This document shows, one piece after another, positions 1 through 7,005 of a stretch of 43,811 nucleotides of DNA. This DNA is from Nitrospira sp. Lineage in GTDB: Bacteria; Nitrospirota; Nitrospiria; Nitrospirales; Nitrospiraceae. Position 1 is the first letter of the stretch, and each line of letters opens with the position of its first letter. The notes beneath the pieces are model-generated. The model was not told the origin of the DNA, did no database searches, and was given only the letters and a program-made list of their open reading frames with translations. A program made the translations under genes and the position numbers. The stretch is taken from the NCBI GenBank assembly GCA_019636945.1, contig JAHBWO010000018.1:1-43811 (forward strand). The letters are read 5' to 3'.

Positions 1-188
1 GTAGCGGCGTCAAAGCAGTAGTAGACCAGTCTTGAGGCCTGCAATGTGGCCACTAACGCTGTGTAATGGGATGGGGAAATGTTGCCCGTGGAATCGGTGG
101 TTCCGTCGGTAAACAGAAAATCAATGCGGCACGTGTCAGTTGGTAGTGCGCAGAATAATTTGAACTCTCGGATTTGCTTAATCGGCAT
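1..188 (-). CDS. hypothetical protein, partial (C-terminus outside window)
   Basis: An ATG at 188 opens a frame that stays open for 62 codons to the window edge, so the 3' end is missing. It is preceded by a clear AGGAGG ribosome binding site four to five bases upstream. The visible N-terminus starts MPIKQIREFKLFC and continues with alternating hydrophobic and polar residues, with no signal peptide or membrane segment. I do not recognise the family. It lies on the same strand as the defence operon, about 150 bp after the MazG-like gene, and could be its last gene or the start of the next unit. The start is well supported; the function is unknown. Confidence 0.55.
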   Translation of the reverse strand, partial: MPIKQIREFKLFCALPTDTCRIDFLFTDGTTDSTGNISPSHYTALVATLQASRLVYYCFDAA

Positions 189-339
189 CTGCCCTCCTCT
201 GGCGTTTTCGCATCAATCGACCAGAACGAGTTCCGTTGGCTGGCTCAGCCGGCGGGTTTGGTAACTTTCTCACCAACGCCGCCATCTGTTCGAGCTCCCT
301 CGCCCCGGCCAAAGTTCGACTTTCTAAGCAAGTACTTCG

Positions 340-684
340 TCACTCATCATATTTCTTGGCATTGCCATATGCTTTATCGACAGGGTATTTGGCCTCGTTC
401 TTCCTTAGTTTTGAGAGCACGGCTGCATTCACGTCAATGCCGATGTCATGGCAGAGGTAAGACAACAAGATTGCAATGTCGGCGATCTCCTCCGCGACTC
501 GCTCCCGTTTCGCGCTATCCAGCAGACGGGCTACCTCTTCATGTGACTTCCACTGGAAGAGTTCAAGCAACTCGCTTGCTTCCACAGTGAGAGCAGCCGC
601 AAGCTCCTTGGGTTTGTGAAACTGTTCCCAGTTGCGCTGACGCCGAAATTCCAGAAGCGCGGTGAGAGTGCTATCGGATAGCAT
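340..684 (-). CDS. MazG-like nucleotide pyrophosphohydrolase
   Basis: This 114-aa protein has the all-alpha NTP pyrophosphohydrolase pattern. A first acidic helix contains EASELLELFQW (about residues 35-45), and a second contains EEIADIAILLSYLCHD (about 65-80); together these give the E-x-x-E and E-x-x-D metal ligands of the MazG/dCTPase superfamily. The C-terminus (NEAKYPVDKAYG) is typical of the short stand-alone members. Such enzymes hydrolyse (d)NTPs to monophosphates and pyrophosphate, as house cleaning or as nucleotide depletion in phage defence. The start is supported by GAAAGG just upstream. It follows the Mrr and type I restriction genes on the same strand, so a defence role is possible but inferred. 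Substrate specificity cannot be read from the sequence. Confidence 0.82.
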   Translation of the reverse strand: MLSDSTLTALLEFRRQRNWEQFHKPKELAAALTVEASELLELFQWKSHEEVARLLDSAKRERVAEEIADIAILLSYLCHDIGIDVNAAVLSKLRKNEAKYPVDKAYGNAKKYDE

Positions 685-722
685 GCATGGCCTTTCACCT
701 CACACCCAGGCGGCTGGGGAGA

Positions 723-1127
723 TCAAGACAGATATGGCAGAATAATATGTTCATCATCACTACTAATTGTGCGAGGATTGGCCTGTCCCCCGTAGTCCTT
801 CGAAAGCTTGAGGTCTCCTAGGCTAAATGGACGGGCAACCCTCCGTACTTCGGAGCAGTTCAGGATCCATTGCCATGTGCGGCTCTCAGATGGCCAATAC
901 CCCCTACTCTTACTCCCATCAGGATCTTCAGCTAAATCATCAAACTTCATACACCATTCGATACGCTTGTTTGCCTTACCAATACGCCTTGCGTCCTGAA
1001 GGACCAGACTCAAAAGAAGGATCTCACCAGGATACAGAGGAGGGTTCTGTGGTTTTGACGAGACCGCGAACTTCTGCAACCTGATGCATGGGTCCAGCTG
1101 TGCTGACCTAACATTCAAACGACGCAT
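723..1127 (-). CDS. unrecognised small protein of the restriction island
   Basis: This 134-aa protein starts at an ATG with AAGGA about seven bases upstream and begins 20 bp after mrr ends, so it probably shares its transcript. It has no signal peptide or membrane segment. The middle contains PGEILLLSLVLQDA, then a tryptophan-rich stretch (RGYWPSESRTWQWIL) and a conserved-looking tail with SKDYGGQANPRTI. The strand-rich, tryptophan-rich make-up resembles small PUA/EVE-like reader modules that accompany restriction systems, but that is an impression of fold only and I cannot assign a family. It may sense modified DNA or act as a partner of the adjacent Mrr. Confidence 0.6.
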   Translation of the reverse strand: MRRLNVRSAQLDPCIRLQKFAVSSKPQNPPLYPGEILLLSLVLQDARRIGKANKRIEWCMKFDDLAEDPDGSKSRGYWPSESRTWQWILNCSEVRRVARPFSLGDLKLSKDYGGQANPRTISSDDEHIILPYLS

Positions 1128-1147
1128 GTGAATCCTTTCATATTTCT

Positions 1148-2044
1148 CTACGTTTGAAACGGCCTAAAGAACTCCGGGTCGAGATCATAAGTCGTTCGCG
1201 GCTTGAGGCCGAGTTCCAGTTTTTCGAACATCTCAATCAACCGTTCTCCGTCCACCAGCTCGATCGGGGGAACACCGTCTCGAATAGCTTCACGCTTTGC
1301 GTCTGGAGAGAAGGTGCCGGTGCTCAGAATAAGTCCCTTGTCGGCTCTACCCATCATGGCACCACGGAAATCTCTCACTGCCCCTGCGCCAACCGAACCG
1401 TCGTATCGTTTGCACTGAAAGTAGACTCTGAAGCTGACGAAAGGATTAATCTGCAGTACTCCATGCCCGTCAAGGCCGCCATCTCCGGACCGACCAGTCA
1501 CCACAACTTCCTCAAAATCTGATTCCCGTAAGAGACGCTGGCACAATCTTTCAAACCCTCCAGGCGGCAGGGATTTCATCGTGGCTAGCAGCTGTTCTCG
1601 ATAGGTCGCATCAGGCATCTCTGGCAACGTGAGCTCTTCGATTGGAATTGCTGTTACCCCGCCAGCCGGAGCTGCGGAAGGCTCGACGGCTTGAGGACGT
1701 GCAGTAGTTTCCTGAACACGTCTCACCATTCCACGGATCTCACCCTCAGAGAGCCGAGCTGCAGTTCGTCCCTTTTCCGTCAAAGACCACACGCCCCGCC
1801 GCGAAGAGTCGATATAGCCATCCTTAACCAAATAGAAACGAGCCCAGTGAACTTGGTTTTCAAATCGTGAAACACCATTTGTCAGGCGTTCTTCAAGAAT
1901 AGGATCTGGCAAAGAGAGATCTTTTGCGATGGCTGGGCAGACTTCGGAGGGCCGAGCTGACCCACCAAGCTTTTTCAAAATCTCAAGAACAGGGTTGATG
2001 TAGTCAGTATATTGAGGCGGGCGAGCTGAGGGCTCCTTGCTCAT
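1148..2044 (-). CDS. mrr: Mrr-type restriction endonuclease
   Basis: This 298-aa protein has an N-terminal winged-helix Mrr_N domain (about residues 10-100, ending in the GVWSLTEKG turn), a proline/alanine-rich linker, and a C-terminal Mrr_cat domain. The catalytic PD-(D/E)XK variant is visible as GDGGLDG followed by FQCKRY (D and Q-x-K). Mrr enzymes cleave methylated DNA and depend on modification, so the job is type IV restriction. The chosen ATG lies 5 bp after the hsdM stop behind AGAAAGG. An upstream in-frame ATG at 2065 would overlap hsdM by 17 bp. Placement directly behind hsdM is notable because Mrr-like enzymes can be toxic in cells that carry foreign methylation, so their specificities must be compatible. 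Confidence 0.88.
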   Translation of the reverse strand: MSKEPSARPPQYTDYINPVLEILKKLGGSARPSEVCPAIAKDLSLPDPILEERLTNGVSRFENQVHWARFYLVKDGYIDSSRRGVWSLTEKGRTAARLSEGEIRGMVRRVQETTARPQAVEPSAAPAGGVTAIPIEELTLPEMPDATYREQLLATMKSLPPGGFERLCQRLLRESDFEEVVVTGRSGDGGLDGHGVLQINPFVSFRVYFQCKRYDGSVGAGAVRDFRGAMMGRADKGLILSTGTFSPDAKREAIRDGVPPIELVDGERLIEMFEKLELGLKPRTTYDLDPEFFRPFQT

Positions 2045-2048
2045 GAAA

Positions 2049-3572
2049 TCAGCCTTTCTCTGCATCGTTCACTAAATCATTCGCTATCAACCGGAACTGT
2101 TCAAGCGCGGCCTCAAGGTCATCCACGATCTCCTGGGCAATGATGTCGGGATTGGGGAGATTGGCGGAGTCTTCTAGGCTATCGTCTTTCAGCCAGAAGA
2201 TATCAAGGCTGGCTTTGTCGCGTGCCACTAACTCGTCGTAATCATAGGACCGCCAGCGGCCGTCTGGTTTCTTATCGGACCAAGTGGCTTTGCGAGTGTG
2301 GCGATTCGCCGGGTTGTAGCATTTCACGAACTCGTCGAGGTCTTCGCGCTTGAGGGGATCGGTCTTGAGCGTGAAGTGTTGGTTGGTGCGGAGGTCATAG
2401 ATCCAGAGCTTCTTAGTCCAAGGCGTTTCGCTCGCGGGCTTCTTGTCGAAGAAGAAGACATTGGCTTTCACGCCTTGCGCATAGAAGAGCCCGGTCGGCA
2501 GGCGCAGGAGTATGTGCACATCGCATTCGTGCAGAAGCTTCCGGCGGACGGTCTCGCCTGCCCCGCCTTCGAAAAGGACATTATCAGGAACGACCACGGC
2601 AGCGCGGCCATTTTGCTTCAGCAGAGTTTTGACATGCTGAACAAAGTTGAGTTGCTTGTTGGAGGTCGTCGCCCAGAAGTCGTCTCGTTCATAAGTCTCG
2701 CGCTCCTTCGAGACTTCACCTTCCTGCCCAACCACCGTATAGCTGCTCTTCTTGCCGAACGGCGGATTGGTGAGCACAACGTTGAACCGCTCGCCGGGAT
2801 CGGACGCCAAGGCGTCAGCAGATTCGACCGGCTCGAAGTCCTGCGAGCCGATACCGTGCAGCAAGAGATTCATCGCACAGAGGCGGACGACGCTCTGCAC
2901 GAGCTCATAGCCCTTGAGCGTTTCTTCCTTCAGTGTCTTCTTTTGAGGCTTGGTCAGATTCGGATTGTGCTTCACCACATAGTCATGCGCGGCCAAAAGG
3001 AAGCCACCGGTTCCGCAGGCCGGGTCGCAGATCGTATCGCCAGGTTTTGGAGCAATGGCTTCCACCATCGCGACAATCAGCGGCCTTGGGGTGAAATACT
3101 GGCCCGCGCCGGATTTGGTATCTTGCGCGTTCTTCTCCAGCAGGCCTTCGTAGGCATCCCCTTTCACATCGGCGCTCATCGTGGACCAGTCTTCTTTGTC
3201 GATGAGATCCACAATCAGCCGACGGAGCTTCACAGGGTCCTGAAACTTATTCTGGGCCTTCGTAAAGATCAGGCCGAGCATCCCCTTCCCTTTGCCGAGT
3301 TCTTCCAGGAGATGGCGGTAGTGGTCGAACAGGTCATCGCCGTCTTTCTTGAGCAAGCTAGGCCAGCTGTACTTATCGGGAATAATGCTGAGTGGTTGGT
3401 TGCCCGCCTGCGCGCCGTGCGCGGCCAGGTACGGCGGCTTCGTCCGCTCGTCAGCCATCTTGAGGAAGAGCAAATAGGTCAACTGCTCGACGTAGTCGCC
3501 GTAGGACATTCCATCATCCCGCAACACATTGCAGTAATTCCAAAGTTTGCTAACAATTGCAGAAGTAGTCAT
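2049..3572 (-). CDS. hsdM: type I restriction-modification methyltransferase subunit
   Basis: This 507-aa N6-adenine methyltransferase has an N-terminal HsdM helical domain (SKLWNYCNVLRDDG near the start) and a catalytic domain with the SAM motif DPACGTGGF and catalytic NPPF (in LTNPPFGKKSS). With HsdS it methylates the target sequence, and with HsdR it forms the restriction complex. The start at ATG 3572 is chosen because GGAG lies just upstream. The frame continues upstream to 3689, but that extension reads into a broken copy of the same gene start and a palindrome. It is the distal restriction gene of an R-S-M ordered operon. Acidic and helical C-terminal residues match the family, and the length is normal. 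Confidence 0.93.
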   Translation of the reverse strand: MTTSAIVSKLWNYCNVLRDDGMSYGDYVEQLTYLLFLKMADERTKPPYLAAHGAQAGNQPLSIIPDKYSWPSLLKKDGDDLFDHYRHLLEELGKGKGMLGLIFTKAQNKFQDPVKLRRLIVDLIDKEDWSTMSADVKGDAYEGLLEKNAQDTKSGAGQYFTPRPLIVAMVEAIAPKPGDTICDPACGTGGFLLAAHDYVVKHNPNLTKPQKKTLKEETLKGYELVQSVVRLCAMNLLLHGIGSQDFEPVESADALASDPGERFNVVLTNPPFGKKSSYTVVGQEGEVSKERETYERDDFWATTSNKQLNFVQHVKTLLKQNGRAAVVVPDNVLFEGGAGETVRRKLLHECDVHILLRLPTGLFYAQGVKANVFFFDKKPASETPWTKKLWIYDLRTNQHFTLKTDPLKREDLDEFVKCYNPANRHTRKATWSDKKPDGRWRSYDYDELVARDKASLDIFWLKDDSLEDSANLPNPDIIAQEIVDDLEAALEQFRLIANDLVNDAEKG

Positions 3573-3591
3573 GGTCTCCGTTGGTCGTCGC

Positions 3592-3626
3592 GCCTGCCTG
3601 CGCCAAGCAAAGCGCGGCAGGCAGGG
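3592..3626. repeat. GCCTGCCTGC palindrome, nuclease-less copy
   Basis: The left arm GCCTGCCTGCGCC and the right arm CGCGGCAGGCAGG flank an 8-base loop. Both arms match the inverted ends of the 284-bp GIY-YIG element inside hsdR (10001-10284). It looks like an internally deleted, MITE-like version. It interrupts the hsdM 5' fragment right after the codons for NYCNVL. Confidence 0.7.
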
Positions 3627-3676
3627 AGGACGTTGCAGTAGTTCCAGAGCTTTTGAACGATTTGTGAGGAACTCAT
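3620..3676 (-). pseudogene. hsdM 5' fragment, copy 2
   Basis: Reading from ATG 3676 gives MSSSQIVQKLWNYCNVL, which aligns with the start of the real HsdM (MTTSAIVSKLWNYCNVL) and stops matching at the GCCTGCCTGC palindrome. It sits about 50 bp upstream of the intact hsdM start and cannot make a functional protein. Its DNA is nearly identical to copy 3 at 4650-4698, more so than to the intact gene. The two fragments therefore behave as direct repeats that bracket the fic module. Confidence 0.75.
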
Positions 3677-3715
3677 GATGGTTCAGCAACCGTTTCTGGT
3701 GTATACTTTGAACTT

Positions 3716-3901
3716 ATGAAATCGCTCATTGAGACGAATCCTCACCTGAAGGACCCGGCAAAATACCGGAAGGCCTTGATCGCCAACGTGGCCAGTTCGA
3801 CAGCGGTCGAGACGGGCGCCCCTGTCGAATCCATCGCGCGTACCCTCACCGAAGGAGAAACACCCCGACGGATCAGGAGGGCGAAAGGCTCCGCTCGATG
3901 A
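3716..3901 (+). CDS. small hypothetical protein convergent with fic
   Basis: This 61-aa plus-strand frame starts MKSLIETNPHLKDPAKYRK. It faces fic and overlaps its 3' end by 29 bp. A TATACT -10 box lies at 3702-3707, which would put the transcription start within a few bases of the ATG, so a leaderless message is possible; I see no Shine-Dalgarno site. The peptide contains the phrase ANVASSTAVETGAPVES, which has the feel of short proteins found beside Fic genes and could be an antitoxin, but I cannot name a family. It is the only plus-strand candidate gene in the first 16 kb. Being real is plausible but not certain. Confidence 0.45.
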   Translation: MKSLIETNPHLKDPAKYRKALIANVASSTAVETGAPVESIARTLTEGETPRRIRRAKGSAR

Positions 3902-4517
3902 TCTCCGCGAAGAGACTTTCCATCGGTCTGTAATTCTTATCCAGCCCCGCCTGAACCGCTGCGAAATACTCTTTCTTTTTGTCCCCGGCAATCATACTGA
4001 AGTCGAGAAGCGGCAATCCCGCCTGAAGCGCCATCAGGGTGGACAAGACCCTGGCAAGCCGGCCGTTTCCATCCCTGAACGGATGGATCAATACCAGCTC
4101 GACATGCGTCTCAGCCAGAGCATGGACGACCTCGGTGCGGTCCGCGAAATTGCATGGCGTAGACCGCCGCAAGACGCCTTGTTCGAACTGTTCCATCAAA
4201 GCAGAAATGTACATCGAAGCCGCGAAGGGAAAATCGCCTTTACTGACATTGACCTGCCGATAGTGACCAGCCCATTCATAGATGTCCCCAAGCCAGATTC
4301 TGTGACACTCGCAGATATCCGAAGCGGTGAACCGATGGGCCAGGTCGTACTGCCTGATCAGTGTGTCCATCGCCTGCTCAAGCGCCTTCGTTTCCGTGTC
4401 ATCCATGTCCCGTGTAGACACGATACCGAGCCGATTCTTGAGCACCTGCTCATTCGAGCCTGGCTCAAACTGAGCCTCGGGCAAACCGGACACGTTGTAC
4501 CGATCGTCAGGCGGCAT
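3873..4517 (-). CDS. fic: Fic family protein (AMPylase-type)
   Basis: This 214-aa protein carries the full Fic motif HPFRDGNGRLAR (about residues 144-155), including the catalytic His and the phosphate-binding Asn-Gly-Arg. Upstream lies IYEWAGHYRQVNVSKG, the usual Fic flap region. Fic enzymes transfer AMP or other nucleotides onto protein hydroxyls and often act as toxins. No obvious inhibitory [ST]xxxE[GN] helix is visible, so control may come from a partner. The ATG at 4517 overlaps the end of the hsdM fragment by 11 bp with GAGG upstream, which suggests translational coupling to that remnant. It is inserted between the reverse transcriptase and hsdM of the type I operon. Confidence 0.88.
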   Translation of the reverse strand: MPPDDRYNVSGLPEAQFEPGSNEQVLKNRLGIVSTRDMDDTETKALEQAMDTLIRQYDLAHRFTASDICECHRIWLGDIYEWAGHYRQVNVSKGDFPFAASMYISALMEQFEQGVLRRSTPCNFADRTEVVHALAETHVELVLIHPFRDGNGRLARVLSTLMALQAGLPLLDFSMIAGDKKKEYFAAVQAGLDKNYRPMESLFAEIIERSLSPS

Positions 4518-4698
4518 AGAGCCTCATGATGAACGGCAGTATCGTCCGCTCGTCGGCCATCTTGAGGAACCGCAAGTACGTCAATTGCTCGACGCCCGTC
4601 CTAAGCCTTGCCGAAGGATAGTCGCCGTAGTTCATCCCATCGTCGCGGAGGACGTTGCAACAGCTCCAGAGCTTTTGAACGATGGTGGATGCACTCAT
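4507..4698 (-). pseudogene. hsdM 5' fragment, copy 3
   Basis: The 63-codon frame from ATG 4698 matches the HsdM N-terminus (IVQKLWSCCNVLRDDG, then GDY and VEQLTYLRFLKMADERT) and then diverges and ends. An extra eight codons (PSARLRTG) split GDY from VEQ. It is a truncated duplicate with no catalytic domain. Because its stop overlaps the fic start, it may survive as a leader peptide that drives fic translation. The presence of two fragments plus the intact gene points to repeated recombination at this point of the operon. Confidence 0.75.
4594..4617. repeat. in-frame 24-bp interspersed repeat
   Basis: On the minus strand this reads CCTTCGGCAAGGCTTAGGAC plus GGGC and adds PSARLRTG between GDY and VEQ of the hsdM fragment. 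It belongs by appearance to the dispersed TTCGACAAGCTCAGGA-type repeats whose translation (PFDKLRTG-like) turns up in frame in proteins of many environmental bacteria. A related inverted pair occurs at 37783-37822. Confidence 0.6.
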
Positions 4699-4769
4699 AA
4701 GAAGCTATTCCCAATTATCCCTAGTGATGCGGGAAACATTAACGATTTAATGCTCCGAGGCAGAACCAA

Positions 4770-5701
4770 CTAAAGGTTGTTTTCGTCGTCGTCATCTTCC
4801 GAAGAGTCCACTTCATCATCTTCAGGATCCGCGTAGTAGTCGGCCACATATCGGTCAAGGGGAAAATCTTCGCCGTCTTCTTCTCTATCATCAATGCTGG
4901 GCAAAACAGTTTGGCTTACATCATAAAAAGAAACGTTTGCTGCTTTGAGCGGTGCAAAATTGCTGTCAGCTGATACATGATCACCTGCTGGTCCAGGGGA
5001 CAGCCACCCTTTCATATCCGCTTCGTATGATAACAACCATCTGCTCTCATACAAATCCTGAGGCGTCAGAAAAGCCTTTAGCTCATCGAGATCTTTTGGT
5101 TTATGTAGAAGGCCCGATTCGCGCGCGTGCAAGAGTAATAGCGCACAAACTGAATCTTCCATCTGCAATACCGATCTTACAACTCCTCTGGTCAGTTGAA
5201 GTTTGAGCGCAAGGCAAGCCCATATTGACCAAGCCACCTCGCTCGAATGACGTTGGGGTGCATGCTCCATAATTATGCTATGGAGCATTTCCTTGAGAAG
5301 GCGGGTCTTTCTGGGTGCACGATTGGGAGCCCGGAGTATGGAAGCAAGGACCGCTGGTAAAGCCCCTGCCTCGACCCTCGCGCATTGAACTAGAAGGTCT
5401 TCGGCCATCTCATCCTTGTATTGCCAGATACGCATTCTAGACATTCTGCCAGCGGCGTACTTTAGGATATTCTCTGTTGGGAAGGCCCCTGCCAACTCAA
5501 AGGCCCTATCGAAAAACTGTATTAGCTGGCTTTTAAATTTAGGAGATCTAGGCTCCAGTTCGATGTTTTTCAGTTCGGCGACCCATGAATCCTCTAGCCG
5601 TTGCGGAAGAGAAACCACCTTGGTCTTTGAAGGGTTCAGATGGAGTTCAAATTCAAGCAAAGCTTCCTCCAGCTTGCTCAATGCTTGTAGCGCTTTTGTC
5701 T
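4770..5701 (-). pseudogene. reverse transcriptase, 3' part (cut by IS3)
   Basis: This frame holds the C-terminal half of the reverse transcriptase whose start is at 7704. It begins inside the sequence after the IS with ETKALQALSKLEEALLEFEL, then LNPSKTKVV, which fits RT motif D/E. An alpha-helical domain follows (about 200 residues, with WSIWACLALKLQL and YESRWLLSYEADMKGWL) and a very acidic tail rich in D and E. There is no maturase (domain X) or HNH endonuclease as in group II introns. Removing the IS and one 3-bp target copy joins it in frame to the 5' part to give a 541-aa protein. A TTG at 5681 could start a fragment but no good ribosome site is seen, so this half is probably not expressed as a working enzyme. 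GC content is lower than the flanks. Confidence 0.8.
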
Positions 5702-5743
5702 CGGTAAAGTGGACCCCTCTGTCAAGACAGCTTTTATCCGAGT

Positions 5744-6667
5744 TTAAGCTACGCCCCTCGCTTCAATCGCAGCGGAGCAGCGCTGCCCTGTTCTGACGCC
5801 GACATGATCGGGGATACTCGCCCCGCCGCCCAGGCTATCGGCATACACCGTGTTCGGCGTCCGGTTGTCCAACGACTGGTGCGGGCGCTCTCCGTTGTAG
5901 AACGCGAAATAGTCCGCCAGGCCACGGGTCAGCTCGGTGACCGTGCCGTAGTCCTTCAGATACACCTCCTCGTACTTGACGCTGCGCCACAGCCGTTCGA
6001 CGAAGATGTTGTCCAGGGCGCGCCCACGCCCATCCATGCTGATGGCGATGCCTTCTCGCTTGAGGATGGTCGTGAACACCGCGCTTGTGAACTGCGAGCC
6101 TTGGTCACTGTTGAAGATGTCCGGCTTGCCAACGAGGCTCAGCGCGTCCTCGAGGCAGTCGACGCAGAACGACGAGTCCAGGCTGTTGCTGATTCGCCAG
6201 GCCAATACCCGCCGCGAGTACCAGTCGATGATCGCCACCAGATACACGAAGCCGCGCGCCAGCCGAATGTAGGTGATGTCCGTGCTCCAGACCTGATTGG
6301 GCCGGCTGACCTCGATGCCGCGTAGCAGGTACGGATAGACCTGATGGCCAGGATGCGTCACGCTCGTTGAAGGTCCCGGTGCCATCCCTGCCAAGCTCAT
6401 CAGGCGCATCAGCCGCTGCACCCGCTTGCGGTTGACGACGTACCCCTGGCGTGCCAGATACACGACCATCCGCCGGCTGCCGTAAAACGGCCGCCGCGTG
6501 TATTCCTCGTCAATCAGGCCGCACAGCACCAGATCCTCCTCGAATTCCTCGCGTGGTGTCTGCCGTCCGTAGAAGGTGGCTCGCGCCACCCCTGCCAGTT
6601 CGCATTGCCGCACGATTGCTAGTCCCTCGCCGCGGTCTATCCAGCCCATTCGCGTCTCACCATTCAT
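5744..6667 (-). CDS. IS3 family transposase OrfB (DDE integrase)
   Basis: This 307-aa protein has the HTH_21 region (TRRPFYGSRRMVVYLARQG) followed by an rve integrase core. The DDE triad is visible as WSTDITYI, NSDQGSQF and NIFVERLWRS, with the usual YNGERPHQSLDNRTP near the end. It catalyses excision and insertion of the element. Its frame is -1 relative to orfA, so the active OrfAB fusion is expected through slippage at the A8 run (6677-6684). An ATG at 6667 overlapping the orfA stop would give OrfB alone. Confidence 0.92.
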   Translation of the reverse strand: MNGETRMGWIDRGEGLAIVRQCELAGVARATFYGRQTPREEFEEDLVLCGLIDEEYTRRPFYGSRRMVVYLARQGYVVNRKRVQRLMRLMSLAGMAPGPSTSVTHPGHQVYPYLLRGIEVSRPNQVWSTDITYIRLARGFVYLVAIIDWYSRRVLAWRISNSLDSSFCVDCLEDALSLVGKPDIFNSDQGSQFTSAVFTTILKREGIAISMDGRGRALDNIFVERLWRSVKYEEVYLKDYGTVTELTRGLADYFAFYNGERPHQSLDNRTPNTVYADSLGGGASIPDHVGVRTGQRCSAAIEARGVA

Positions 6668-6951
6668 AGTCCGGACTTTTTTTTGAGCCAGTCCAGCTCC
6701 ATCTTCAGCCGCCCGATCTCCCCGTACAGGCGCTCTTCGTCGGCGTACGCCGCTGGCTTTGGCCCGCGCTTGCGGTCGAACAACGTGGCCGCCCTCTCAA
6801 CGAGCTCCCTCTTCCACTGACCCACCACGACTGGATGGACTCCGTACTGCTGTCCAATCTCGTTGAGCGTCTTCACCCCTCGCACCGCTTCCATCCCAAC
6901 CTTCGCCTTGAACTCCGCACTGTGCACCGTGCGCTTCTTGCCGTCACTCAT
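6664..6951 (-). CDS. IS3 family transposase OrfA (HTH protein)
   Basis: This short protein has an N-terminal helix-turn-helix (SAEFKAKVGMEAV to NEIGQQYGVHPVVVGQWKREL) and a C-terminal leucine-zipper-like helix (EERLYGEIGRLKMELDWLKKK), the standard IS3 OrfA layout that binds the terminal repeats. The start at ATG 6951 is preferred because AGGAGG lies seven bases upstream, although the frame is open to 6993. The 3' end contains eight A residues followed by G, a classic -1 slippage site that links it to OrfB. Confidence 0.9.
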   Translation of the reverse strand: MSDGKKRTVHSAEFKAKVGMEAVRGVKTLNEIGQQYGVHPVVVGQWKRELVERAATLFDRKRGPKPAAYADEERLYGEIGRLKMELDWLKKKSGL

Positions 6952-7005
6952 GCCATTATCCTCCTGGGACAACAGCTTAAACCGGTGTCTCAAATCTGGG
7001 GTCCA

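Noticed and set aside
2298..3641. 447-codon plus-strand frame opposite hsdM
   Set aside because: The sense strand encodes a complete HsdM with SAM and NPPF motifs. The antisense product resembles no family.
3683..3991. 102-codon minus-strand frame between fic and hsdM
   Set aside because: It overlaps the real fic 3' end in another frame and reads as arginine/serine-rich non-coding translation without a ribosome site.
5804..6325. Plus-strand frame opposite the IS3 transposase
   Set aside because: Antisense shadow of OrfB, which carries the intact DDE triad.
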